Below, one piece after another: positions 33,501 through 43,157 of a stretch of 64,000 bases of DNA. How positions within the stretch are numbered: the first letter of the stretch is position 1; each line of letters starts with the position of its first letter. Position numbers and translations under genes: made by a program. The stretch comes from Anaspis maculata (Eukaryota > Arthropoda > Insecta > Coleoptera > Scraptiidae): positions 59,763,306-59,827,305 of the forward strand of contig OX421963.1 in assembly GCA_949128115.1 (NCBI GenBank), in the 5' to 3' direction. The notes under the pieces are model-generated. The model saw only the letters and a list, made by a program, of their open reading frames with translations, did not search any database and was not told the origin of the DNA.

Positions 33501-36500
33501 AGAATCCGAAAATATCAACAATTTTGAAAAATATCTGAGGTAGATAAAAATAGGGGACAGCCCCCTATTATCTACGCCCCCTGAAATTTTTGATGAATTA
33601 TGGTATTATCATTCAATGGAGACTCATTTGACTAAACTTAGGTTCAAATTTGATCAAAATCGGTTCAACGGTTCAAAAGTTACGGTGAAAAAACCATTTA
33701 TAAAAGTCAACTTCAACACCCTGTATCTTTTTAAGGAAGCATTTTAGGACGATGAGTCTATTGTTCTTTCGGCTTTATTTTTGAAGGGGAATCATCCCTC
33801 AAAGTTTGTAATAGCCAAACCCGAACACCCTGTATAAGCAAGAGGTGTAAAAAATGATTCAAAATGGGCATCTTCAAAACCGGTGGCGACCCTAAAAGCA
33901 GGGGATGGAAGGTGGCTGTCGGGTGTCGGAAGGTTCATTGTATTGCCCACTATCGATTGAAACAGAAATTCTTCATAAAAGCGATCGACCCAGAATTTTG
34001 CAGTGGGCTCCCGGACTATAAGCTGCAGGCCTACTTATAACAGCGTTTTCGAGTCACTGGAACCGAGTCAAAGGGTGATTTAAATTGAGTTTCCACATGA
34101 GAAGACGTTGCATTTTTGACACTTCGAAGCAGTTTTCAATTTCAAAGCGATATTTGTGAAGTGATACCTAGAAAGGTGTACAAAACTGCCTATATGAAGC
34201 GATACTATACGACTAAAAATAATCGGGTGAAAATTGTCCCAGCCTGTTACGAAAATGGACGTTCCAGGAGTGCATATCTTCCTCTACACGAGTAATAGGG
34301 CAATTGCATGATGTTGGTTCAGCTTGTCGCCACTAGGTGGCTTTGGTTGGTTGGCACAGCTAGGGAACTTTTATTATCACGCGACCGGCCGGCCGGCGTA
34401 AGGGTACCGCATTCTGGCCGACCGTTTGTTTACTAGACGGCCTCACGGAGTTAGGGACTGACAGCTGTCGGCCTCACGGAAGGCCATAGGCGTCCGTCCC
34501 AACGGGCTCTAGCTGTCAAGAGCGTGTTTATTTTGGATTTAGGTGTACAAATTCGAGTGAGGGGTGGATATGACTTGCCCGATGAGTTTCAAAACACGTC
34601 TTTTATGCCGCTATATGAAATGAAATTTTCATGTATGTTCGGTTGCGGACATCAAGCAACAGCACCGGACCCCGCAAATTTCCTTTTTTCTCCGCTCATG
34701 ATAAATTCTGACACATAGCTGAATTTTAGCCCCTCCCATCGGCCCTTAGCAACGGATGATTGCGTAACCCTTGTACAGCCAAAGCTGTCGATAATCTAGC
34801 AACCCTAGGCACAGCGCGCTTGCGCCAGATCCAGATTATCGCGATTCGTTCGTTTGTTAATGTTTTGCAAATTGCAAATGAAAGTCGCGCATGTCGAGTG
34901 GGAAAAAAACAACGGCGCATCACTTCTTCAGGGCTTCATCTGTGGTGAACTTGTGGAATTATATGCCATTTTTGTTTCTTGAACGTTGAGCGCAGTGTGG
35001 TACACAACATTTATAGGGCATTTTTCAGCGTCGACAATATGGCAAGATGAGAAGAGAACTAATGACAACGAGCAATTGGTGAGGCGAGATTAATAGGTTT
35101 GTTCCATCAACAGTCCCTGACGGTCCGCGGACGTCAGCGGCATGCGCATTACGATTTTGGCGTTCCATCAAAATCTCGGACGATCCCCTGACTGATGATC
35201 CGCTGTTCCACCATCGGCTCAAACTAGTTTCGGGACGGTCAGAAAAGTTTGCGGATTTTACAGAAACTTATCGTCCGGGCTTGCGCAGCGGAATATATCT
35301 ATTTGGCATCGAGCCTTTTCTGGTCAATGTTTACAAATAATATGGGTTAGATTGATGGTTTCATTATTCATTCATTTAATTTATAAAATATACGGCTTAT
35401 TTCCAGCTGCAAACTGCTAAACGATAGAAAATAAGGTACCTAGCCATTAGCCATGATTGACGGTTTGCTGTTCCATCAACGAGCAGCAGCCAGACGGAAA
35501 CTGGTCCGAAGTGGGCCATGCGCATTGTTTACAGTTTGCAAACTGTCGGTGACTAGTTTGGGATTTCCGATGGAACAAACCTAATGTTAGCTTACTTAAG
35601 TGCCAAAATGATGCGATTGACAGTTATGAATTCTTTGGTTATGACACACGATTTGACGGTTTGCAATACCAATAGACCATATTAATTATTCTCACTTTCC
35701 CCTTCCACTAGTCATTTGTAAGTTAGGTATGTGCCTGTGACCATGCGCACTGCAGTAGAAGATCTCGCGCGCCACAGCATGCATAGAAAACGGAACTTTG
35801 CTGTCGCTGTCAGAATTTACGATTTCAAGGTGTTTTTTTGATTCTTGGGACGTTTTAACCTTTTCAACATCTTTTAACCATACTATTACGTGACGGCTGA
35901 CGCTCGGTTCGCTTTCAAGCGCTGTCAAAATTCTCGTTAGCGGAAGTTGTGCAATAAAATATGGCGGGTAATTTGAAATTGTTTTGGATTCAAAAACCTC
36001 ATTCTAAATTGCTTCGCATAAACTTCACAGCAAGATTTTCCAATTCATTATGGTGAAAAGTAGATCAGGTATTTCTTTTTACACACTTGCTATGTTATAC
36101 ATTCGTTGAAATTGTCAATTTGCACCTTGAATTGATCATTTTACAAAGTCATTCAACATGCATATTCGTATGGGAGTTTCAACCCAGCACATGTGGTTGT
36201 CTCTCTCCCCGATCTGCGACTGCGCTCTGAATAAATAATATGGTCAATTGATAAACCTAAAGTCCTCAAGTGGCAAACGGCGCCACGAACAATCGCATGC
36301 AATCGCCCTATTCTGGTTTAGAAAATCGACCTCCTGAGTGCACTTTAATATGGAATGTCCTTCAAAAATTATAATATGCGCATAAATACATAATTATGTT
36401 GTTCACTATTTTTTGTTCATCTTCTTGTAAATAGGATATTTCCTGTAGATGATTCAATAAATTATTATTATTATAAATATGCATACATGTATTAGAGCAT

Positions 36501-39500
36501 TCATTATTCACCGCCTACTTTAAGGGCTGCATTAAAACTGGCAATCTGATATTTGCTCAATGCTACATTCACAAGCTCAAAATCAAGTCGTTCCAAATGT
36601 CACAGTATTTTTTGGCTTAGAAAAATGCGTTGCTGCCGGCCGGATTTGAACCCAAGACCCTTAGGTTGATGTTTTGTGCTGCGCTAATCTTGTGAGATCC
36701 CAGCCATCCTTGAATGTAGGATAATTCGTATGATATGGTAAAATATCATATCAGTCTTAGAAAGGCTGTGACAGAAAAAGCCAAGGTATATTTCTCAACT
36801 GCTACAGTGTAAAATACACTGTGTATAAGAATGGGCCTATATACAGGTGATTTTTTGAAAAGGACCCACCCCAGATTTCTCGCCGCCCATTTTTTTTCCA
36901 GGAAAACGCCGAAACAGGTCGATTTTTATATTGAGGGGGACATCTAGGACACACACATTGTCAAATTTCTCTCTTCAACCCCACCCTACCATTCCCACCC
37001 TACCATTCCCACCCTACCCTACTTTAGAATTTCAAATAGCATTACCTATCTTGTGAAACATCAATATGAAGGCAATACAATTCTCTTTCTGTCAAACCTA
37101 TAATCTTTCAAATTACCCTTATCCCCTTCTCAACATTTTTTCATTGTTAATTAAAAAGAAGTTTTTCTCATAATTAACTTCCGAACTTTTAGCGCGGCGG
37201 TTAACGACCATTTTTCAGAGAAAGCTTGCATTTTGTGATGAAAGCATGAAATTTGGCATATACGCTCTACAGACTCTCCTTTACTATTAACGAGGCGGAC
37301 CCACGATGGAACCGCCGTGCAGCTGTCAGAATTGCCATTTGCCTACCTTTCAGGGGCAAAAACTGAAGCCGGTCATCGAGTTGATTCAAAAGTGACGTCC
37401 ATCAATGCAGTAGACCTTCACAGCAAAACTTCACCACAAAAGATGTCAATATCACAAGAAGAAGGGGAATGGGAGGGGATAGTTCCAGCCGGGGCAAAGA
37501 TTTCCTTTTTTGTTAATTTTGGACCAAATTAACAAGTTTGGTGTCTGTTCCGACTAAATTCTATCTTCTTATTTCAAATAAAGTGTTGTGATTGCAATTT
37601 GAAAAAAAAAGATTTCGTTTTGTTCAAGAAAGAAACATTCAAGAAAAAAATCCAAGACTTTTTTCATTTTGACGTTTATCCTAGTTCATGGCATTCGAAA
37701 TAAAAATCCTTACTTAGTTCACTTCTTCAAAGCTTCTTGCACATGGAAACCATGTACAAGGCCTGATTTTTATTTTGATAAGATCGTGAGCCTCATTTGT
37801 TCCAAAAGTCGTAAAAGTAATATGCAATCATTTTCATGTACGAATGGAAGTGTGCGTGCAAAGGTATCGCGGCGATTCTGACAGATGCACGGTGGTTCCG
37901 TCATGGGTGCACCTCTTATATCGTGAAGGACAGTCCACAGACCATGTATGCAAAGTTTCAGGCTTTTATCACAAACTGCAAGGCTTTTCACGCACACCTC
38001 CATTCGTACATGAAAATTATAAAATTATTGGATATTATTTCTACGACTTTAGGAACAAATGAGGCTCACGATCTCGTCAAAGTAAGAATCAGGTATCGTA
38101 CATGGTTTTCATGTGCAGGAAGCTTCGAAGAAGTGAACTAAATAAGGATTTCCACTTCAAATGCCTTGAATTAGGATAAAAGTCAAAATGAAGAAAGCCT
38201 AAGATTTTCTTCTGAAATAATATTTTTCAAGAAAACAAAATCTTTTTTTTTCAAACTGCAATCACAACATTCAATTTGAAATCAGAAGATCTAATTCAAC
38301 ACCAAACTTGTCAATTTGATCCGAAATTAACAGATAAAAAAATCTGTGCCACGGCTAGAACTATCCCCTCCCATTCCTCCCTTTTGTAATATTGACATCT
38401 GATTTGGTGAAGTAATACTGTGAAGGTCTACTGCATTGATAGACGTCACTTTTGAATCAGCTCGATAACCGACTTCAGTTTTTACCCCTGGAAAGTAGGC
38501 AAATGGCAATTCTGACAGCTGCACGGCGGTTCCATCGTGGGTCCGCCTCGTAAATAGTGAAGAACAGTCTGTAGAGCGTATGTGCCAAATTTCATGCTTT
38601 TATCACAAAATGCAAGGTGCTTCTTACTAACCGCCGCACTATTTGAGAAATAGATTTTCAAGCAAAAACAGGTTGTTTTTTATTTCGAGGGGGACATAAG
38701 ACACGTATTGCCAAATTTTTATCTTTAACCTCTTCGCCTCCCAATTAAGAGAATTTTTGAAAAGGGTTAGAGCGGTTAGAGCGAAAAGGGAAGAGGGTTG
38801 AGGTGGTTTAGAACACTTGAAATAATTTTTTACAGAAAAAGAATTTTATTACCTCCAATCTGACGTATCACAAGATAGATATTGCTATTTGAAAGTAGGG
38901 TAGGGTGGGAACGAAGGGGTTGAAGATAAAAATTTGGCGATACGTGTCTTTTGAAATAAGAATCGACCTGTTTCCGCTGAAAAGTCTATTTTCCAAAAAT
39001 CGGGAATCAATAGGGGAAAAGCTTAATGCCTTGAATTGACAATGAGAGAATTTCAAGACGGCCTGGGGGTGGCTTGAAAAAAAAATGAATCGACCTGTTT
39101 TGGCGTTTACCTGGAAAATGTTTTGGCGGTAAGAAATCTGGGGTGGGTCCTTTCTGAAAAATCACCCTGCATTATACATTTATTCAATTACATGGTAATT
39201 TATTCTAGTCAAAATTTTCATTGCAGGGGTCCTTGAGGCTACATGCCCATGTAACTTGCACACTTTGAACACCCTATCACTACGCCACTGCCACCATACA
39301 GAGGATTTTGAAAAAATAAATGCATGTTAATCCCTACAAGATCCAAATAACGCAAGATTTCAAGCCCAGGACTCCCAGGGACCATGAGCAGCGTCGTGTA
39401 TTTCATATGGAAACTCAAGGGGAAACACCCTTTAGTTCAGCTTGAAAATCGCTATCACTGACTGGCCACCTGGCCAGTGATCTTCGAGAACTAGTCAAAT

Positions 39501-40458
39501 CCCCTGATTTTAGAGCTGAACTGATTTGGTTCTAGTGACTTGTAAACGCTATGATACATACCACAAAATTTCCACTAGGATGTGCAGCACAACACCAAAC
39601 CCAAGCTTTCTGTTGCTCTCCAATAGTATCGAGTTTGATTCCATCTCGCGTGTACATAACACAAGATTTATTTAGACCACTTATCAATAGATACTCTCCA
39701 TGTGGGAAGTAGCTTGCTTTAAGAGGCTCGAACCCAATATTCCGTTCCTTCCCCACCAATTTCCCACCCAAACTATAAAAAGACAACGTCTTGTTCCAAT
39801 CGGTAACACATAAAGTATCATTTTGATCATCTTTATACGTGCTCCAAGCCATGGCCCAAATGGTGGGCGAATTAGTCCTCTCGATTTTTCCCTTTTCCTC
39901 TCCAAGTTTATTTCTGATCGAGATCACTCCATTGTGGAGACCTAAGGCGAGATATTGCCCGTCGTTGGTCCAAGAACAACAATTGATTTTTACGTTTATT
40001 TTATGCTTTTGTACGGCTTTTTGTTCCATGCTCCAGAACGCAAAATCAGTCAGAGCACATGAGGCCAACTGATGACTGAGAGGATTGAAAGCGAGACATT
40101 GGACGGAATCGCTGTGGCTGTATTTCAACAAACCTTCTAGCTTGTTGGACCAAATTATTACTGTTTTGTCTGCGCTTCCGCTAGCAAATCTCTGACCGTT
40201 CTTAGCATAAGAGACGCAATGGACCTTGTCTTTGTGTCCCTTAAGAGTCTGGATGAGTCCTCCGTCGCATGTGTCATAGACGAGGACATGATTACCTCCA
40301 GTTACGATCAACTGAGTTCCTTCAGGGTTGAAACAGAGGTCGTAAATGCTGAAAAATGATAATTTCAAGTTGAGATTTCTGCAATCGAAACAGACAAACC
40401 TTTGACCCTTTTTGTCGCTGTCTTGAACTTTGTCGATCCACTTCGGAATCGAACGCAT
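25654..40458 (-). CDS. IFT122: Intraflagellar transport protein 122 (IFT-A), whole gene, 12 coding exons
   Basis: IFT122 is a core subunit of the IFT-A complex, which drives retrograde transport in cilia and controls entry of membrane receptors. Twelve coding exons can be joined with GT-AG junctions and a continuous frame to about 1192 residues (human isoforms about 1180-1240). The gene spans 14.8 kb, of which nearly 9 kb is intron 2 (30584-39561), packed with foldback elements; intron 5 (27730-29444) is 1.7 kb and the others are about 50-110 bp. In insects the only somatic ciliated cells are sensory neurons, so expression should be narrow. An RFX X-box lies 125 bp upstream of the ATG. The exon details are in the next two entries. 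Confidence 0.95.
28486..28545 (+). repeat. tRNA-like segment (SINE head or tRNA relic)
   Basis: TAACCCAGTCGG resembles a Pol III A box (one mismatch to TRGCNNAGYNGG) and GGCTCAAATCC, 22 bp further on, resembles a B box (one mismatch to GGTTCNANNCC). A short T run follows at about 28550. It lies in IFT122 intron 5. I cannot fold a full cloverleaf, so a tRNA-derived SINE or a relic is more likely than a working tRNA. Confidence 0.4.
30703..31620. repeat. Foldback element, ~0.92 kb, in IFT122 intron 2
   Basis: AACCGGCAACTTCATTCTAA at the left is mirrored by TTAGAATGAAGTTGCCGGTT at the right. Pairing extends inward through GTTCTCACATGATGTACTTTCGG and its partner near 30750. No coding content. 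Confidence 0.88.
31640..31805. repeat. Short palindromic MITE in IFT122 intron 2
   Basis: A 166-bp palindrome with ends TAAAGCCTAGTCTACAATAT and ATATTGTAGACTAGGCTTA. The interior contains repeated GTTGCAAGT/GCGACTTGCAACTT words on both arms. Confidence 0.85.
32020..32108 (+). ncRNA. tRNA-Leu/Ser-like sequence in a foldback arm
   Basis: GGCGAGATGGTCGAGTGGTCTA resembles the 5' half and A box of class II (Leu/Ser) tRNAs, GAGGTTCTAATCTCCGCG resembles the T arm/B box, and a T-rich run, a possible Pol III terminator, follows immediately. An inverted diverged copy sits at 32701-32779. It is probably a tRNA-derived promoter carried by the element, since the acceptor ends do not pair well. Confidence 0.5.
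32701..32779 (-). ncRNA. Inverted copy of the tRNA-like sequence
   Basis: On the minus strand it reads AGAAGGCTAGATGGTCGAGT, then GGTCAGAGGTTCTAATCTTC and GCGAATACC followed by a T run. It is the partner of 32020-32108 in the opposite arm. Confidence 0.5.
32803..33835. repeat. Foldback 'CAGGGTGTTCGGGTTTGG', inserted in the preceding element
   Basis: The ends CAGGGTGTTCGGGTTTGGCT and AGCCAAACCCGAACACCCTG are flanked by TATA-like duplications (TTTATA / TATAAG). Removing it restores the mirror symmetry of the host arms (TTTATAAGCAAG against CTTGCTTATA). Inner arms pair through 'ctgtatctttttaaggaagc'. A half copy lies at 63300-63560. Confidence 0.88.
34294..36312. repeat. Putative 2-kb TIR element in IFT122 intron 2
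   Basis: AATAGGGCAATTGCATG at the left is matched by the reverse complement of CATGCAATCGCCCTATT at the right with one mismatch. The interior holds a clear MITE (35092-35585) and otherwise unassigned sequence, with no transposase frame. The TIR is short, so this call is moderate. Confidence 0.5.
35092..35585. repeat. MITE with TAGGTTTGTTCCATC ends
   Basis: TAGGTTTGTTCCATC near 35095 and GATGGAACAAACCTA ending at 35582 are perfect 15-bp inverted repeats. Subterminal blocks (CAGTCCCTGACGGTCC and GGACGGTCAGA words, GCATGCGCATT/GCGCATTGTT) also recur in inverted order. Confidence 0.75.
36642..36686 (-). repeat. tRNA-like segment with perfect B box
   Basis: On the minus strand, TAGCGCAGCACA (A-box-like, last two positions off) is followed 22 bp later by GGTTCAAATCC, a perfect B-box match. 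This suggests a tRNA-derived SINE head or a decayed tRNA in IFT122 intron 2. No complete cloverleaf is evident. Confidence 0.45.
36844..39168. repeat. Foldback family A, copy split by another foldback
   Basis: CAGGTGATTTTTTGAAAAGGACCCACCCCAG at the left is mirrored by GGGTGGGTCCTTTCTGAAAAATCACC at the right, followed inward by the family A motif 'aggtcgatttttat'. Between the arms sits the unrelated foldback 37188-38640. It lies in IFT122 intron 2. Confidence 0.85.
37188..38640. repeat. Foldback nested inside the family A copy, ~1.45 kb
   Basis: Left segments GCGGCGGTTAACGACC, CGAGGCGGACCCACGATGG and CCGTGCAGCTGTCAGAATTG reappear inverted at 38450-38640. Pairing extends to a central palindrome near 37840-38000, where CGAATGGAAGTGTGCGTGCA faces its mirror. 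No coding function. Confidence 0.85.
39562..40458 (-). CDS. IFT122: IFT122 exons 1-2: first WD40 propeller
   Basis: Exon 1 is 40458-40400 and exon 2 is 40348-39562, separated by a 51-bp intron that happens to stay open in frame. The joined product begins [19 protein letters not shown] and continues [16 protein letters not shown]. Clear WD repeats follow: [49 protein letters not shown] and [18 protein letters not shown]. The exon ends in phase 0 after HPSGNFV, where the next exon supplies [14 protein letters not shown]. The long acidic insert of some vertebrate isoforms is absent. Confidence 0.95.
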
Positions 40459-40582
40459 TATTGTAGCTATTATGCGTTAGTTTTCAGATGAAAATTTACT
40501 CAAGTTCGATTGAAAACATAAATAAAACCCATCACTTTGGTACTTGACACTGGCATTTGTATACAACAACAACAACGCCGCT

Positions 40583-40596
40583 GTTACCTTGGCAAC
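40583..40596. promoter_or_regulatory. X-box (RFX binding site) of IFT122
   Basis: GTTACCTTGGCAAC is an imperfect palindrome matching the RFX consensus at every position (RYYNYY, spacer, RRNRAC). It lies 125 bp upstream of the IFT122 ATG. RFX factors switch on IFT genes in animals through X-boxes at this kind of distance. Confidence 0.8.
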
Positions 40597-40765
40597 ATTG
40601 ACATTTGACAGTTGATTGCGAAGAACAAACAAGAAAGAGAAAATCCCTAAGCTCGATTTAAAATTTTACCGCCATTTTGGGTTGCCGGGGTTGTCCGCTG
40701 TCCGTTTCTGTTGATGTTCTTGGCTGTCTGTACAAGTATGTGGTCTTGTATTCTCACTATTAACC

Positions 40766-41210
40766 ATGTTTCGAAGTGATCAAACTAGGGAGAATTATGC
40801 CTCAACGAAAAGAGATATCGATGTGGTGCAAACGCCAATCGAATGCGTACGTGACGACCATATAAGTTGACCAATAATTTTTGTCACTTGGCCGCCATCT
40901 TTGATCGGCCATTTTGAATTTCTCTGGAAGTGGTCCGATTTTAGTGAAATTCACAGGCGATGTGAACTTCATCAAAAATATCAAAATACATCCGATTTTG
41001 GACAGATGATGCTCTGCCGCCATCTTGGCCGCCATATTGAAATTTCTTATCACTTAACGATTATCATGGAGCTTGGGACTTGCCTTTGTTTCGTATGATC
41101 ATTCTTATTCTCCAGCCAAATTCCAATATTCTGCCGCCATCTTGGCCGCCATATTGGAATCTCTTATTAGTGGAACGATTTTCATGGAACTTGGAACTTA
41201 CCCTTGTCTT
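40766..41210. repeat. 'CCGCCAT' repeat family, two units upstream of IFT122
   Basis: The segment from CATGTTTCGAAGTGATC, including the AATTATGCCTCAACGAAAAGAG and CTTGGCCGCCATCTTTGATC blocks, is a copy of the units at 48376-48910. A second block with TCTGCCGCCATCTTGGCCGCC follows near 41130. Confidence 0.8.
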
Positions 41211-41346
41211 TAGTATAGACCGGAGAAGTGATGACGTCACAACATGGCAACATGGCCGGCGGTTGACATTTTCTGGAGGCCAACGTCACATGAACGTGAC
41301 GTTTCTATGTTTGGTTGTGTTTGGCATGACATTTTCTGGAGGTTCA

Positions 41347-41395
41347 CAACAAAAGTCACAAAAGTCACAAAAGTCACAAAAGTCACAAAAGTCAG
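41347..41395 (+). repeat. 9-bp tandem repeat
   Basis: AAAAGTCAC repeated about five times without change, inside the TIR element just ahead of the R1-like fragment. Confidence 0.9.
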
Positions 41396-41462
41396 TGCAA
41401 AATGGCAGTGAGCATTGCTGAAATTGCCAGCCTAAGAGACAGCCAGCGTCATACAGGAGGAC

Positions 41463-41915
41463 TTGGTTGCAAAAAGGCCAGACATAGCCCAACTCATTGA
41501 CAGAGAGCTGCGCAAAGCTGCACTCAGAATCACCAGTGCCTACAGAACGGTTCCGCATGATGCAGCACGAGCGCTCTCGGGTATCCCACCCTGCGCCCTG
41601 ATGCTTGCGATTAGAGGAAACAAGCCTAGGAGTGCCCACCAACAAACCAGAAAGCAGAAACAAGGCCAGAGAGCAGTTCGTCGAGCAGTGGCAACGGCAG
41701 TGGAACGCCTTGGTTCAAAGTTGGATGAAAGAAATACTGAGGAGCTTCAAAAGCCTCAGCGTCAGGACAACGCGGAATACGCTCGTTTTCATTGTAACGG
41801 TCCATCAAGGCAGCGAGAAGACCTCGAAGAAAAACTGGGCAGGAGAATCGCCGTCGACAATCTCGTTCATGAGATGCTCAGAGGCAAAGAGCAATGGATC
41901 GCAGTTTATAGTTAG
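41463..41915 (+). pseudogene. Fragment of an R1/jockey-type non-LTR retrotransposon ORF2 C-terminus
   Basis: LRKAALRITSAYRTVPHDAA followed by RALSGIPPCALML is the conserved region after the reverse transcriptase in R1-clade elements (usual form: RITRAYRTVS..A..VLAG.PP). A second frame, entered by a frameshift near 41620, gives REQFVEQWQRQWNALVQSW, which fits the following 'RWQ..W' region of the same family. The catalytic reverse transcriptase core and the terminal zinc motif are missing. Confidence 0.65.
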
Positions 41916-42184
41916 CAGTTTTTAGTTTATAGCAATATAGTTTGATTTCCTCCACCTGATATAGCACAAAATATGAATCTTTTTTGTTATTATCCATTTC
42001 CGTTATTTACCTTCGCAAAAATTTGACAAACACATGACAAACACAAACAGAGAAACGTCAAGTGCATGCCACGTGCCGTGCATCTCACGGTCATGTCACG
42101 TTTGACGTTGGCCTCCAGAAAATGTCAACCGCCGGCCATGTTGCCATGTTGTGACGTCACACTTCTTCGGTCTATAGGCACAGA

Positions 42185-43150
42185 TAATCAATTTCACGGC
42201 TATCTGCATTAGAGCAAGCTATGGAAAAAATATTTTTTGTTGGTAGGAATGAGCAGGAATCCATAACCGTCGTCGCAGATAGTTTGTGTAAATGTGGTAT
42301 GTGAAAAGGTTAGGTATTGTGGCAGATGTCACCCGTCGCGCGCTGTGATGCACATCAAGTCAAAATGTTTAATTTTATTGGGGAAAACAGATAAACACGT
42401 GTTCCTCGGAGTGTAAATTTGCTGGACCCGTCTTCACGGGTTGGTGGCTCTTTGCTTGTGCTTTGCTAGTTGCGGCCAGTGAGCCAGTGTATAAAATGAC
42501 CCCAAAGGAAGTCAGCGGCAGCACCAAAGGGAAGAAAAATTAATGAAAATGCCTGTCCAGTGGCCCCAGTGAGGTTTAGAAAATTCGCTTCCATGGACAT
42601 TGATTTATGGAGTTGCACTGTACAAGACAAGACAGTCGAGACACGACGCGTGAGTTTACTCTGTGTTGGAAGATCTTCTCAATATGAAATTATTGACCAT
42701 TTCATGTATGTATTCCCTTCTTCATCTTTTTCTGGCTTGTATGCTGTTCTAGTGTTGTAGAGCACGTAGTACTTCCTACTATCAGTCCTACTTCCCTTTA
42801 ATGCTGCCGCTGACTTCCTTTGGCGTCATTTTATACACTGGCTCACTGGCCGCCACTACCAAAGCACAAGTAAAGAGCCACCAACCCGTGAAGAAGGTGT
42901 CCAGATAATTGACACTCCGAGGAACACGTGTTTATCTGTTTTCCCCAAATAAACTGAACATTTTGACTTGACGTGCATCACACCGCGCGACGGGTGACAT
43001 CTGCCACAAACGCCACAATACCTAACCTTTTCACATACCACATTTATACAAACCTTCTGCGACGTCGGTCATGGATTCCTACTCATTCCTACCAACAAAA
43101 AATAATTTTTCCATAGCTTGCTCTAATGCAGATAGCCGTGAAATTGATTA
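42185..43150. repeat. Palindromic element family B, copy 1
   Basis: Ends AATCAATTTCACGGCTATCT and AGATAGCCGTGAAATTGATT, with arms of about 380 bp that pair nearly throughout (GGCGGCCAGTGAGCCAGTGT and partner), and a central unpaired block near 42550-42760. Two more copies follow at 43984 and 44945. The frames in the arms are mirror images without domains. Confidence 0.92.
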
Positions 43151-43157
43151 GAATAGC

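Larger units (their letters stand above)
31810..34014. repeat. Foldback with tRNA-like arms, interrupted by a second foldback
   Basis: The outer arms run from GCGGGAGCCCACTGCAAAAT to ATTTTGCAGTGGGCTCCCG and continue through ATGGAAGGTGGCTGTCGG and GTCACAATGATTGACAG. Without the inserted foldback (32803-33835) the element would be about 1.17 kb. Both arms include a tRNA-like sequence (32020-32108 and, inverted, 32701-32779). It lies in IFT122 intron 2. Confidence 0.88.
41214..42176. mobile_element. TIR element carrying an R1-like reverse transcriptase fragment
   Basis: Ends TATAGACCGGAGAAGTG and CACTTCTTCGGTCTATA (one or two changes) continue into a long inverted repeat of about 75-85 bp (TGACGTCACAACATGGCAAC; GGCCGGCGGTTGACATTTTC; GGAGGCCAACGTCA). 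The interior contains a 9-bp tandem repeat and a decayed non-LTR coding fragment. It is not autonomous: no DNA transposase frame is present. Confidence 0.75.
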
